Below the pieces are notes generated by a model, which made no database searches, had not been told where the DNA came from, and saw only the letters and a program-made list of their open reading frames with translations. From assembly GCA_964631955.1 (NCBI GenBank), contig CAZWBA010000015.1:1-64000 (forward strand): a stretch of DNA of 64,000 bases, written 5' to 3'. Positions 1-7,519 of this stretch are shown piece by piece. The DNA is from CAMLJR01 sp964631955 (GTDB lineage Bacteria; Pseudomonadota; Gammaproteobacteria; Pseudomonadales; CAMLJR01). Numbering within the stretch: position 1 is the first letter of the stretch; every line of letters begins with the position of its first letter. The translations under genes and the position numbers were made by a program.

Positions 1-1180
1 TGTATTTTTTCGCGATGGAAATAACGAGGCGCAGGTTGGCCTCGACCATTTCTTTTTTAGCGCGACGCGCACGCGCTTCGCCAAGTGACATGCGGCGGTT
101 GACTTCCTTGATATCGGCAATCGTGAGATCGCTTTCCGTTTCGATTTCCAGGATGCGGGTTTGCGCTGCCAGTATTTCAGCCTTGTGCTGCGCGAATTTG
201 CTGGAGTGCGATTTCTTTGCAGCGATTTGCTTGTCGACCCATTCGAGATTGGTTTCGTTGCCGGGAAATTCCTTGATGAACTGTTTGCGGTCCATGCCGC
301 ATACGCGCACGCAGGTTTGCAGAATTTCCCTTTCTTGCTGGCGCAGCGCGTTGAGCTTGTCGCGCACGCGCGCGACGAGCGGATCGAATGTGCGCGGGGT
401 GAGTTTGAAAAACTTGAAGACTTCGCCGAGTTGTTGCAATTCTTTTGCTGTTTGCTTGCTGTAGCGACCATGCTTCTTCGTTGCTTTTTCGACTCTTTGG
501 AATTGATCCAGCAGCGCACCGAAACGAATTCTCGCTTCTTCAGGATCGGGGCCGTTATCGGTCGATTCTTCTTCGTCTTCGCTTTTTGCGTTTTCGTCGT
601 CTTCGTCTTCTTCCGCAGACTCTTCTTCGACCGGGATTTCCTCGGTCGGAGGGGCGACTTCGGCAACGGGGTCAAGGTAGCCGACGAGAATGTCGCCGAG
701 TCGGCGGCCTTCGGTCGTGGTTTTCTCGTAGTCGTCGAGCACCGATTTCACAGTGCCGGGGAAATAGGCGAGCGCGGACATCAGTTCGCGAATACCGTCC
801 TCAATGCGCTTGGCGATGATGATTTCGCCCTCGCGCGTGAGCAGCTCTACAGTGCCCATTTCACGCATGTACATACGCACCGGGTCGGTGGTACGGCCCG
901 CTTCGGTTTCGACGGCGGCGAGCGCCGCGGCGGCTTCGGCGGCGGCGATATCGTCAGGCGACTCGCTATCGGCGAGCAGCAGGGTATCGGCATCGGGCGC
1001 TTCTTCAAACACCTGAATACCGAGATCGTTGATCATCTGGATGATATCTTCGACCTGTTCGGGGTCGGAGATGTCTTCGGGAAGGTGATCGTTAACTTCC
1101 GCGTAGGTCAGAAATCCCTGCTCTTTGCCTTTCGCGATTAGCTCTTTAAGCCGGGATTGCTGTTGTTCCGTATCACTCAT
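1..1180 (-). CDS. rpoD: RNA polymerase sigma factor RpoD (sigma-70), 3' end outside window
   Basis: Primary sigma factor that directs core RNA polymerase to housekeeping promoters. About 393 N-terminal codons are visible. The start ATG at 1180 opens MSDTEQQQSRLKELIAKGKE, typical of region 1.1. Region 1.2 follows (DPVRMYMREMGTVELL), then the long acidic non-conserved insert characteristic of proteobacterial RpoD, rich in Glu and Asp. The reading frame runs off base 1 in region 2.1 (NLRLVISIAKKY), so regions 2.2 to 4.2 are missing. It is the last gene of rpsU-yqeY-dnaG-rpoD, the classical macromolecular synthesis operon, 117 bp after dnaG and with its own probable promoter. Identity is seen directly from conserved region 1.2 and 2.1 sequence and from context. 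Confidence 0.97.
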   Translation of the reverse strand, partial: MSDTEQQQSRLKELIAKGKEQGFLTYAEVNDHLPEDISDPEQVEDIIQMINDLGIQVFEEAPDADTLLLADSESPDDIAAAEAAAALAAVETEAGRTTDPVRMYMREMGTVELLTREGEIIIAKRIEDGIRELMSALAYFPGTVKSVLDDYEKTTTEGRRLGDILVGYLDPVAEVAPPTEEIPVEEESAEEDEDDENAKSEDEEESTDNGPDPEEARIRFGALLDQFQRVEKATKKHGRYSKQTAKELQQLGEVFKFFKLTPRTFDPLVARVRDKLNALRQQEREILQTCVRVCGMDRKQFIKEFPGNETNLEWVDKQIAAKKSHSSKFAQHKAEILAAQTRILEIETESDLTIADIKEVNRRMSLGEARARRAKKEMVEANLRLVISIAKKY

Positions 1181-1223
1181 GCTGTGTCGTTCCCGCGGCG
1201 AAGGATGAAAAATATAGCCGGCC

Positions 1224-1229
1224 ATTATA
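1224..1229 (-). promoter_or_regulatory. Probable internal rpoD promoter (-10)
   Basis: A perfect TATAAT on the minus strand lies in the dnaG-rpoD spacer about 44 bp before the rpoD ATG. The -35 position (around 1247-1252, AGTCGG) is poor. An internal promoter giving rpoD independent expression is known in E. coli; assigning it here is inference. Confidence 0.45.
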
Positions 1230-1297
1230 GCCGATCCGGCGAAAGGCCGACTAGTTAGATGGGGCTTTGGACAAAGAATTCCAATGGCGACAACCGG

Positions 1298-3154
1298 TTA
1301 TTTGTTGTGCTTCTGGCGTGCAATCTGGTCTTTCTGGCGCAGCAGACGATCAAGATTCTGGCGTTCTTCCGGCGTGAGCTGATTGGCCTTGCTGAGCAGG
1401 GCATCGAGCTGGATTTCGACATGGCTGTTTTCGAGGCGATGGAGCGTTTCCATGAGTTCCGTTTCGACACCTTCCTCTTGCGCAAGGTTCAGCTGATCGA
1501 CATTTTCGAGAAGGATGCCGACCTGATTGAAGGCGGCTTCCACATGGTGGCGCCACGGCTGATCGTACCAGTGGCCGAGCAGTACGTTAGTGTTGGCTTC
1601 GGGCCGGCGCTGCAGCAGTTCGATCAGGTCGCGCAACAATGTCGCTGTTTCGCCCTCCAGATGTGTGAGGTGATTGGCGGGAGGAGCGTGGCGGGCGAGC
1701 TGTGGATGCAGTAGCAGCAGGCCGATCGCATAGAGGACGGGCTGGCGCCGAATTTCCGTTCGGGGCGGCAGCGGTCTGCGCTGCACTGGCGCTGCGCTGG
1801 ACTTTACGGCTTCGGGCGCAGGAGTTTTTTCCACTTGTAGCGTCAGCGCGATCAGTTTCTCGCTGCTGAGCCCGGTGCGCTGGGCGAGCGCGCCAATGAT
1901 CAATTGTTTAAATACGCCCTCGGGGATTTTTGCGATCAATGGAGTCGCAAGTTTGCTCAGGCGCGCGCGATCTTCGAGCGAGTTGAGATCAAGGCCTTCG
2001 CTCGCGCTATAGAACAAGTAATCGGCGAGCGGTTGCGCGCTGTTAAGCAATTGCTCGAATGCCGCTGCACCTTCCTTGCGAACGAGGCTGTCGGGGTCCT
2101 CGCCTTCGGGTAAAAATAAAAATTTGGCGGTGCGACCATCTTCCATTGCGGGTAGCGCCGCTTCGAGGGCGCGCCGCGCCGCCTGTCTGCCGGCATTATC
2201 GCCATCGAAACAGAAAATCACTTCGCTGCATTGGCGAAATATTTTTTGTAGATGCTCTGTGCTCGTTGCAGTGCCGAGCGTGGCAACGGCATAGGGAATC
2301 CCGAATTGCGCGAGCGCGACCACATCCATATAGCCTTCGACAACGACGAGGCGTTGTAGATGCCGTACGGCTTTTCGCGCTTGATAGAGACCGTAAAGTT
2401 CGCGGCCTTTGTGAAATATCGCTGTTTCCGGCGAATTTAAATATTTGGGTTTTTCGTCGGTTAATACGCGTCCGCCGAACGCGATGACGCGGCCGCGGCT
2501 ATCGAGAATCGGGAATATCACGCGCTCGCGAAAACGATCGTAAATTCGTTTGTTTTCGTTTGTCGGGTTATCGTCTTCCCTGCGTACGAGCATGCCGGCA
2601 TCGAGCAACAGTTCGCGCTCATGCTCGTCCTTTGCCAGCGCTTGCAGCAAGTTATCCCAGCCGGGAGGCGCGTAACCGATACCAAAGTCCCGGGCAATTT
2701 CCCCCGTGACCCCACGCTTTTTCAAGTAATCGATCGCGCGCCTGGCTTGTGGATGCCTGCGCAATTGCTCGCGATAAAAGCGTGCCGCGGCATCGAGTAT
2801 CTGATACAGGTCGCGCTGTTGTTTCTGTTGCTGCACAACGCGTTCGGGTTGCGTCTCACGCGGTACTTCGAGTCCTGCCAGCGTGGCCAGCGTTTCCACG
2901 GCCTGCGGGAAATCGATCCGGTCGTAATCCATGACGAAGCCGATCGCATTGCCGCCTGCGCCGCAACCGAAACAATAGAAGAACTGCTTGTCGGGGCTGA
3001 CGCTGAACGAGGGTGTCTTTTCATCGTGGAAAGGGCAGCGGGCACTGTAATTGCGCCCGCTTTTCTTCAGCGGAACACGGCGGTCGATCACCTCGACGAT
3101 ATCGACGCGCTCGAGCAAATCATCGATAAATGCCTGTGGGATGCGACCGGCCAT
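1298..3154 (-). CDS. dnaG: DNA primase DnaG
   Basis: Makes RNA primers for Okazaki fragments at the replication fork with DnaB helicase. The 618-residue protein has the expected three-part layout. The N-terminal CHC2 zinc finger shows Cys40, His43, Cys61 and Cys64. The TOPRIM catalytic core has the acidic motif VVVEGYMDVV near residue 270 and FCFDGDNAG about 50 residues later. A C-terminal helicase-binding region follows. Length matches the family (about 580-660). It lies 104 bp downstream of yqeY and 117 bp upstream of rpoD, the standard order. Confidence 0.98.
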   Translation of the reverse strand: MAGRIPQAFIDDLLERVDIVEVIDRRVPLKKSGRNYSARCPFHDEKTPSFSVSPDKQFFYCFGCGAGGNAIGFVMDYDRIDFPQAVETLATLAGLEVPRETQPERVVQQQKQQRDLYQILDAAARFYREQLRRHPQARRAIDYLKKRGVTGEIARDFGIGYAPPGWDNLLQALAKDEHERELLLDAGMLVRREDDNPTNENKRIYDRFRERVIFPILDSRGRVIAFGGRVLTDEKPKYLNSPETAIFHKGRELYGLYQARKAVRHLQRLVVVEGYMDVVALAQFGIPYAVATLGTATSTEHLQKIFRQCSEVIFCFDGDNAGRQAARRALEAALPAMEDGRTAKFLFLPEGEDPDSLVRKEGAAAFEQLLNSAQPLADYLFYSASEGLDLNSLEDRARLSKLATPLIAKIPEGVFKQLIIGALAQRTGLSSEKLIALTLQVEKTPAPEAVKSSAAPVQRRPLPPRTEIRRQPVLYAIGLLLLHPQLARHAPPANHLTHLEGETATLLRDLIELLQRRPEANTNVLLGHWYDQPWRHHVEAAFNQVGILLENVDQLNLAQEEGVETELMETLHRLENSHVEIQLDALLSKANQLTPEERQNLDRLLRQKDQIARQKHNK

Positions 3155-3258
3155 GGGAGTGAATTCAGCGAGTGCTAGCTTCAGTAATGAAGGCGAAACG
3201 ATAACTCAAACGCGCGCGCGTCTGGGTGAACAATTTTATTCTGGCGAAACGGTTCTGG

Positions 3259-3711
3259 TTAGCCGAGTCTGGCTTTGATCAGCTTGCTGACCGCTGCCAT
3301 ATCGACACGACCCTGTGCGGCGGGTTTGACAATGGCCATGACTTTGCCCATGTCGGCTGCGCTGGCAGCACCGGTTTCGGCGATAGCCTTGTCGATCAGC
3401 GCTGCGATTTCGGTCTCGCTCAGTTGCTGCGGCAGAAATTCAGTGACGATATCGAGTTCGAATTGCTCTTTATCGGCGAGATCATCACGGCCCGCGGCGC
3501 GAAACTGGCTGATCGAGTCGCGACGCTGCTTGGCGATCTTGTCGAGGACGATAAGAATGCGCGCGTCATCGGGATCGATACGCTCGTCGACTTCAATGCG
3601 TTTGATATCGGCCAGAATCAGCCGGATGGCGCTGAGGCGTTCTTTTTGTTGCGCCCGCATGGCCGACTTCATCGCCTCGGTGAGGCGTATTTTCAATGGC
3701 GAGTCGGCCAT
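3259..3711 (-). CDS. yqeY: GatB/YqeY domain protein
   Basis: A 150-residue protein of the YqeY family, related to the tail domain of the GatB subunit of tRNA-dependent amidotransferase. Recognisable segments are LKIRLTEAMKSAMRAQQKER at the N-terminus, the central FLPQQLSETEI, and DMGKVMAIVKPAAQGRVD near the C-terminus. Precise function is unsettled; a role on charged tRNA is inferred from the GatB relationship. The gene is commonly inserted between rpsU and dnaG in gammaproteobacteria, as here. Confidence 0.93.
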   Translation of the reverse strand: MADSPLKIRLTEAMKSAMRAQQKERLSAIRLILADIKRIEVDERIDPDDARILIVLDKIAKQRRDSISQFRAAGRDDLADKEQFELDIVTEFLPQQLSETEIAALIDKAIAETGAASAADMGKVMAIVKPAAQGRVDMAAVSKLIKARLG

Positions 3712-3730
3712 GGCGGTAAGACCCCTATTG

Positions 3731-3780
3731 GCAGAAATAAAATCCAGGGCAGAAATAAAATCCAGGGCAGGGATAAAGTC
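3731..3780. repeat. 18-bp tandem repeat in the rpsU-yqeY spacer
   Basis: The unit GCAGAAATAAAATCCAGG occurs at 3731-3748 and 3749-3766, followed by a degenerate third copy to about 3780 that runs up to the rpsU stop codon. It fills most of the 69-bp spacer. It looks like replication slippage; no regulatory role is visible. Confidence 0.85.
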
Positions 3781-3996
3781 TTAGAAGGGGCGTTGCAGCT
3801 TCTTCGCTTCGCGCTGCAATTTCTTCAGGTGACGCTTAACAGCGGAAGCCGCTTCGCGCTTGCGAATCGTGGTGGGCTTTTCGTAGAACTCGCGGCGGCG
3901 AACTTCGGCCAGCACGCCAGCTTTTTCACACGAGCGCTTGAAGCGGCGCAGTGCGACGTCGAACGGTTCATTCTCTTTAAGCTTTACAAATGGCAT
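3781..3996 (-). CDS. rpsU: 30S ribosomal protein S21
   Basis: Small basic protein of the 30S subunit needed for efficient initiation. The 71-residue product begins MPFVKLKENEPFDVALRRF and ends in a Lys/Arg-rich helix, matching the family length and sequence. I chose the ATG at 3996 rather than the in-frame ATG at 4017 because MPFVKL is the conserved S21 N-terminus and GGAAAG stands in Shine-Dalgarno position before it. It is the promoter-proximal gene of the cluster leading to yqeY, dnaG and rpoD. Confidence 0.97.
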   Translation of the reverse strand: MPFVKLKENEPFDVALRRFKRSCEKAGVLAEVRRREFYEKPTTIRKREAASAVKRHLKKLQREAKKLQRPF

Positions 3997-4064
3997 CGGT
4001 AGCTTTCCTGTTCCCAAAAGGGGTCAGTAAATGGGGATTCCGGCGGCCACGCCGAAGGCCGGGC

Positions 4065-4093
4065 ATTCTAAACCTCCCCTCAGCCAAATGCAA
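4065..4093 (-). promoter_or_regulatory. Probable sigma-70 promoter of the rpsU cluster
   Basis: On the minus strand TTGCAT (4088-4093), a 17-bp spacer and TAGAAT (4065-4070) give a reasonable sigma-70 promoter about 70 bp before the rpsU start. Predicted by eye only. Confidence 0.5.
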
Positions 4094-4174
4094 AGCCCTC
4101 GGTACGCCAAAAGTAAAGGGGTTCAGCCGGTCTTTATGCTGGCTGCCTCGCTGGTGTGAACCCGTTCCAGCCGA

Positions 4175-4180
4175 TATGAT
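4175..4180 (+). promoter_or_regulatory. Possible -10 box for tsaD-folB-folK
   Basis: TATGAT lies 35 bp before the tsaD ATG in the divergent rpsU/tsaD spacer. No good -35 is seen at 16-18 bp, so this is tentative. Confidence 0.3.
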
Positions 4181-4214
4181 GCGCTCCCCCGAAAGCGGCT
4201 TGATCATTACCGGC

Positions 4215-5243
4215 ATGCGTGTCCTCGGCATCGAAACCTCCTGCGATGAGACCGGCGTAGCTATCTACGATAGCGAGCGCGGCCTGCTCGCGGATGCGCT
4301 CTTTAGCCAGGTCGCTTTGCATCGTGAATATGGTGGTGTCGTGCCTGAGCTCGCGTCGCGCGATCATGTGCGCAAATGCCTTCCTTTGATTGATGAAGTG
4401 TTCGCGAAGGCTGGCATAGAACATCCTGATATCGATGGCGTGGCTTTTACGTCCGGTCCGGGACTCGCCGGCGCCTTGATGGTCGGTGCGTGTATCGGTC
4501 GCAGTCTGGCGTATGCGTGGAACAAGCCGGCGCTCGCCGTGCATCATATGGAAGCGCATCTGCTCGCGCCCATGCTCGAAGCCGAGCCGCCGGCGTTGCC
4601 CTTCGTGGCATTGCTTGTTTCCGGTGGTCATACCCAGCTGGTGCGGGTCGATGGGATCGGTGAGTACACCTTGCTGGGTGAGTCGCTCGATGACGCCGCA
4701 GGCGAGGCCTTCGACAAATGCGCGAAGATGCTCGATCTCCCATACCCGGGAGGTCCCGAGCTGGCGAAACTGGCCGGGCAGGGTGTGCCGCGCTTCGATT
4801 TTCCGCGTCCCATGCTCAACCGCCCCGGCCTCGATTTCAGTTTTTCCGGATTGAAGACGGCCGTGCGCACTGCCATACGCGAGCAAACACACAGCGGTCA
4901 GCTCGAAGCACAGACACGCGCAGATATCGCTGCATCGTTTCAGGCCGCGGTCGTCGACACGCTCGTCGGCAAGGCACGGCGCGCGCTGCAGCAATCACAG
5001 TTAAAAACACTCGTGCTCGCTGGGGGTGTCAGCGCCAATCGCAAATTGCGCGAAGATCTCGATCGTGAATTGGCATCGATTGACGCGCGTGCATTTTATG
5101 CGCGCCCAGAATTTTGTACGGATAACGGCGCGATGATCGCGTATGCGGGTTGTCAGCGTTTATTGGCGGGGCAGCGTGAGAATTTAAGCATCGATATTCG
5201 CGCGCGCTGGCCGTTGAACACATTGCCATCCATCGCGAGCTGA
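4215..5243 (+). CDS. tsaD: tRNA N6-threonylcarbamoyladenosine transferase TsaD
   Basis: Catalytic subunit that places threonylcarbamoyl on A37 of ANN-decoding tRNAs, with TsaB and TsaE. The start is the ATG at 4215 (MRVLGIETSCDETGVAIYDS); the reading frame extends upstream to 3990, but that part lies in the promoter region and has no family similarity. The product is 342 residues, normal for TsaD. The metal-binding motif HHMEAH places histidines at 111 and 115, as in E. coli. The ASKHA nucleotide-binding segment LAGGVSANRKLRE is near the C-terminus. It is divergent from rpsU, the usual arrangement, and followed after 5 bp by folB. The plsY gene often found after it in pseudomonads is absent. 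Confidence 0.98.
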   Translation: MRVLGIETSCDETGVAIYDSERGLLADALFSQVALHREYGGVVPELASRDHVRKCLPLIDEVFAKAGIEHPDIDGVAFTSGPGLAGALMVGACIGRSLAYAWNKPALAVHHMEAHLLAPMLEAEPPALPFVALLVSGGHTQLVRVDGIGEYTLLGESLDDAAGEAFDKCAKMLDLPYPGGPELAKLAGQGVPRFDFPRPMLNRPGLDFSFSGLKTAVRTAIREQTHSGQLEAQTRADIAASFQAAVVDTLVGKARRALQQSQLKTLVLAGGVSANRKLREDLDRELASIDARAFYARPEFCTDNGAMIAYAGCQRLLAGQRENLSIDIRARWPLNTLPSIAS

Positions 5244-5248
5244 AGATC

Positions 5249-5608
5249 ATGGACACCATTTTCATTCGCGGTTTGCGCATCGATACCATCGTCGGTATTT
5301 ACGATTGGGAACGCAGCGTGCGACAGACGATTGTGCTCGATGTGGAAATGGCGACGGATATTCGCAAAGCGGCAGACTCACAAAATGTCGGCGACACACT
5401 CGATTATCACGCGATTTCATTGCGGCTGGCTGCCTTTATTCAAGAACGACAATTTTTTTTGCTCGAAACATTGGCTGAGCATTGCGCCGAATTATTGCAG
5501 CGCGAGTTTTTCATTGCGTGGCTGAGGCTATGTGTCACCAAGCCGACGGCGGTACCATCGGCGCAGTGTGTCGGCGTCCAAATCGAACGGGGAGTCAAGC
5601 CGGTATGA
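5249..5608 (+). CDS. folB: Dihydroneopterin aldolase FolB
   Basis: Cleaves 7,8-dihydroneopterin to 6-hydroxymethyl-dihydropterin and glycolaldehyde in folate synthesis. The 119-residue protein matches the family length. It begins MDTIFIRGLRIDTIVGIYDW, has the LDYHAISLRLAAFI segment in the middle and the substrate-binding LLETLAEHCAELL. The C-terminal KPTAVPSA contains the usual Lys-Pro. It overlaps the next gene, folK, by ATGA, so the two are probably translationally coupled and supply consecutive steps. Confidence 0.96.
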   Translation: MDTIFIRGLRIDTIVGIYDWERSVRQTIVLDVEMATDIRKAADSQNVGDTLDYHAISLRLAAFIQERQFFLLETLAEHCAELLQREFFIAWLRLCVTKPTAVPSAQCVGVQIERGVKPV

Positions 5609-6126
5609 CGCGCGTATATGTCGGTATCGGCAGCAATATCGAACGCGAATGCAATATCCGTTCGGCGCTCGATCGACTTGAACAGCTATTTTCATCCTTG
5701 ACGATATCTCCGGTTTACGAAAGCGAAGCCGTGGGCTTTTCAGGTTCCACATTTTTTAATCTCGTCGTCGGCTTCGATACCCATCTGAGTTTGCAGGAAG
5801 TGCGTCTGCAACTGCGCGCGATTGAGCGCGAGCATGGCAACCCGGGTAATCTGCCGAAATTCAGTGCGCGTTCGCTCGATCTGGATTTGCTCGCTTACGG
5901 CGATTTTTGCGGTGTGGTGAATGGTGCGAAATTGCCGCGCGCGGACATTACCGAATACGCCTATGCGTTGTGGCCGCTCGCCGATATTGCAAGCGGCGAA
6001 CTGCATCCGCAGTTGCGCATCAGCTATGGCGCGCTCAAGCAGCAATTCGCTAAAACGCAGCGGTTGTGGTCGGTCGCATTTATCTGGAAAGACCGGGATA
6101 TTTCCGCGCTGCAGCGGGTGGTTTGA
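5605..6126 (+). CDS. folK: Hydroxymethyldihydropterin pyrophosphokinase FolK
   Basis: Transfers pyrophosphate from ATP to 6-hydroxymethyl-dihydropterin. The ATG at 5605 overlaps the folB stop by ATGA and yields 173 residues beginning MTRVYVGIGSNIERE; the frame is open further upstream but inside folB. Family marks are the N-terminal GSN, YESEAVGF, LRAIEREHGN and the metal-binding SLDLDLLAYGD. The normally conserved RPH.R segment that follows is altered (KLPRADITEYAYALWPLADI), so it is a divergent member. Its stop codon ends exactly one base before the stop of the convergent cca gene. Confidence 0.93.
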   Translation: MTRVYVGIGSNIERECNIRSALDRLEQLFSSLTISPVYESEAVGFSGSTFFNLVVGFDTHLSLQEVRLQLRAIEREHGNPGNLPKFSARSLDLDLLAYGDFCGVVNGAKLPRADITEYAYALWPLADIASGELHPQLRISYGALKQQFAKTQRLWSVAFIWKDRDISALQRVV

Positions 6127-7209
6127 TCAAAACCACCCGCGTTGAATTGCGGCGAGGCGTTCGGTACGCATCTGCTCGCCCACCTCCTTCCCCTTGAATC
6201 CTTTCTCGATGAACGGTTGCGCTTTGACGGCTGAGGCATTTGCATAGGCCTGACGCAGGCGTTGAATCTGGGCTTTATCCATTTCCAGCGCCAGCGCTGT
6301 TTGCAGTAATGCCTCAAAACGTTGTGGCCGACGCAGGGCGTCGCTTTGTTCGATTACGGTGAGGCTTGCTTCTGGAGAGTTTGATTTTTTTAGATTGGGT
6401 ATTTGTGCGATGACTAATTGCGCCAACTCGCCAAAATCATTGGGCACGCAAATACGGGTGCACAGTGCTGTCGTCTGCTCCGCTGTTAATTTATGGCAGA
6501 GCACGGCAAAGCGGATAAGCGGTTCGTGACATTTTTCCGCACACTGCGCCAGTTCTGCCAGCGCCAGCTCATCGCTATTTATTTTAGGGAATAAACGTTG
6601 CGCGGCGGCGCATTGTTGCAGCGTATGAAAATAAATTTCGGGATTTTTTTCGCCCAGCGCGCGCTCGGTTTCCTTCCAGATTCGCTCGCTGACCAAATGC
6701 TCCATTTCCCCTGCATCGACGATGTTACGCATGAGCCGAAGGGTTTCATCAGCGATGCGGAAGCCGAGATGGTGATAGCGTGCAGCGAAACGCGCCACGC
6801 GCAGAATTCGCAGCGGGTCTTCGGCGAATGCGGGTGATACATGGCGTAAGATTTTTTGATCGAGATCGCGTTGCCCGCCATAAGGGTCGATTAACTCACC
6901 GGTTTCATTCCGCGCGATGGCATTGATGGTGAGATCGCGGCGCTCTAAATCCTGTTCCAGCGTGACATCGCTGTCGCAGTAGAAATTGAAGCCGTGATAG
7001 CCATGGCCTGTTTTGCGTTCGGTGCGTGCGAGTGCATATTCTTCGTTTGTCTGGGGGTGCAAGAAAACAGGGAAATCTCTTCCGACCGGTTTGAATCCTT
7101 TCTTGATCATTTCTTCAGGCGTAGCCCCAACCACGACCCAGTCGTGTTCGTGATGCGGGTAACCCAATAATCTGTCGCGAACAGCGCCGCCAACCAAATA
7201 CGTTTTCAT
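6127..7209 (-). CDS. cca: CCA-adding tRNA nucleotidyltransferase, HD domain degenerate
   Basis: Adds or repairs the 3' CCA of tRNAs without a template. The class II head domain is clear: YLVGGAVRDRLLG at residues 4-16, then the metal-ligand motif, followed by TERKTGHGYHGF and the RRDLTINAIA segment; the neck region DPLRILRVARFAARY is also clear. Two oddities are seen. The first acidic ligand of the DxD pair is Glu (E21-H-D23). The C-terminal HD phosphohydrolase domain is shortened: where relatives read LCHDLGKG this protein reads LCHKLTAE. At 360 residues it is about 50 shorter than E. coli Cca (412). Nucleotidyl transfer is likely retained; the phosphatase activity is probably lost. Confidence 0.93.
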   Translation of the reverse strand: MKTYLVGGAVRDRLLGYPHHEHDWVVVGATPEEMIKKGFKPVGRDFPVFLHPQTNEEYALARTERKTGHGYHGFNFYCDSDVTLEQDLERRDLTINAIARNETGELIDPYGGQRDLDQKILRHVSPAFAEDPLRILRVARFAARYHHLGFRIADETLRLMRNIVDAGEMEHLVSERIWKETERALGEKNPEIYFHTLQQCAAAQRLFPKINSDELALAELAQCAEKCHEPLIRFAVLCHKLTAEQTTALCTRICVPNDFGELAQLVIAQIPNLKKSNSPEASLTVIEQSDALRRPQRFEALLQTALALEMDKAQIQRLRQAYANASAVKAQPFIEKGFKGKEVGEQMRTERLAAIQRGWF

Positions 7210-7246
7210 GCAATAGAGGAAACAAGGATCCCAAGAGATTCCGCGA

Positions 7247-7252
7247 ATTATA
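7247..7252 (-). promoter_or_regulatory. Probable cca promoter (-10)
   Basis: A perfect TATAAT on the minus strand lies 37 bp before the cca ATG. The matching -35 position (around 7270-7275) falls inside the stem of the neighbouring hairpin element and resembles no consensus, so the element may have replaced or reshaped the promoter. Confidence 0.45.
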
Positions 7253-7253
7253 G

Positions 7254-7340
7254 GCGCTGAGTAGGATTATTTGTGGGGAAAGCGCGCGGACCATCCCCAA
7301 TAGGATCACGGTTTTCCCCACAAATAATTCTGCTCGGCGC
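7254..7340 (+). repeat. Hairpin element copy 1 (28-bp stem, 31-nt loop)
   Basis: Bases 7254-7281 pair with 7313-7340 over 28 positions, with three G-T (G-U in RNA) pairs and no mismatch when read on the plus strand. The loop, 7282-7312, contains GGACCATCCCCAATAGGA at 7288-7305. The same loop sequence occurs in the opposite direction in copy 2, while the stems differ in sequence but each remains self-complementary. I do not recognise the family. Together with copy 2 this accounts for most of the 310-bp gene-free interval between cca and spoVR; 7341-7410 holds nothing else I can identify. Confidence 0.88.
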
Positions 7341-7410
7341 GTGGCAGTGATTTTTAGGGTTAAGACAATTGTGCTGATATTGGGTGAGCAGAAACTGCTG
7401 GGTCAATACA

Positions 7411-7502
7411 AGAGCGGGCCTGGCTTATTTATTTGCGAAAACCGTACTCCTATTGGGGATGGTCCGTGCGCTTTTCGCAAATAAATAAGCCAGGTCCACT
7501 CT
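7411..7502 (-). repeat. Hairpin element copy 2 (31-bp stem, 30-nt loop), inverted relative to copy 1
   Basis: Bases 7411-7441 pair with 7472-7502 with one mismatch (7415/7498) and one G-T pair (7418/7495). The loop, 7442-7471, is the reverse complement of the copy 1 loop at about 26 of 30 positions; the shared core is at 7448-7465. It ends 17 bp beyond the spoVR stop codon. Confidence 0.88.
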
Positions 7503-7519
7503 GCGGAGTCCGTGGAGTC

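Noticed and set aside
161..1141. 326-codon plus-strand open frame opposite rpoD
   Set aside because: Its complement encodes conserved RpoD regions 1.1 to 2.1; the plus-strand translation has no recognisable domain.
7254..7502. Integron attC sites as an explanation for the hairpin pair
   Set aside because: The conserved GTTRRRY/RYYYAAC ends are absent, there is no cassette and no integrase.
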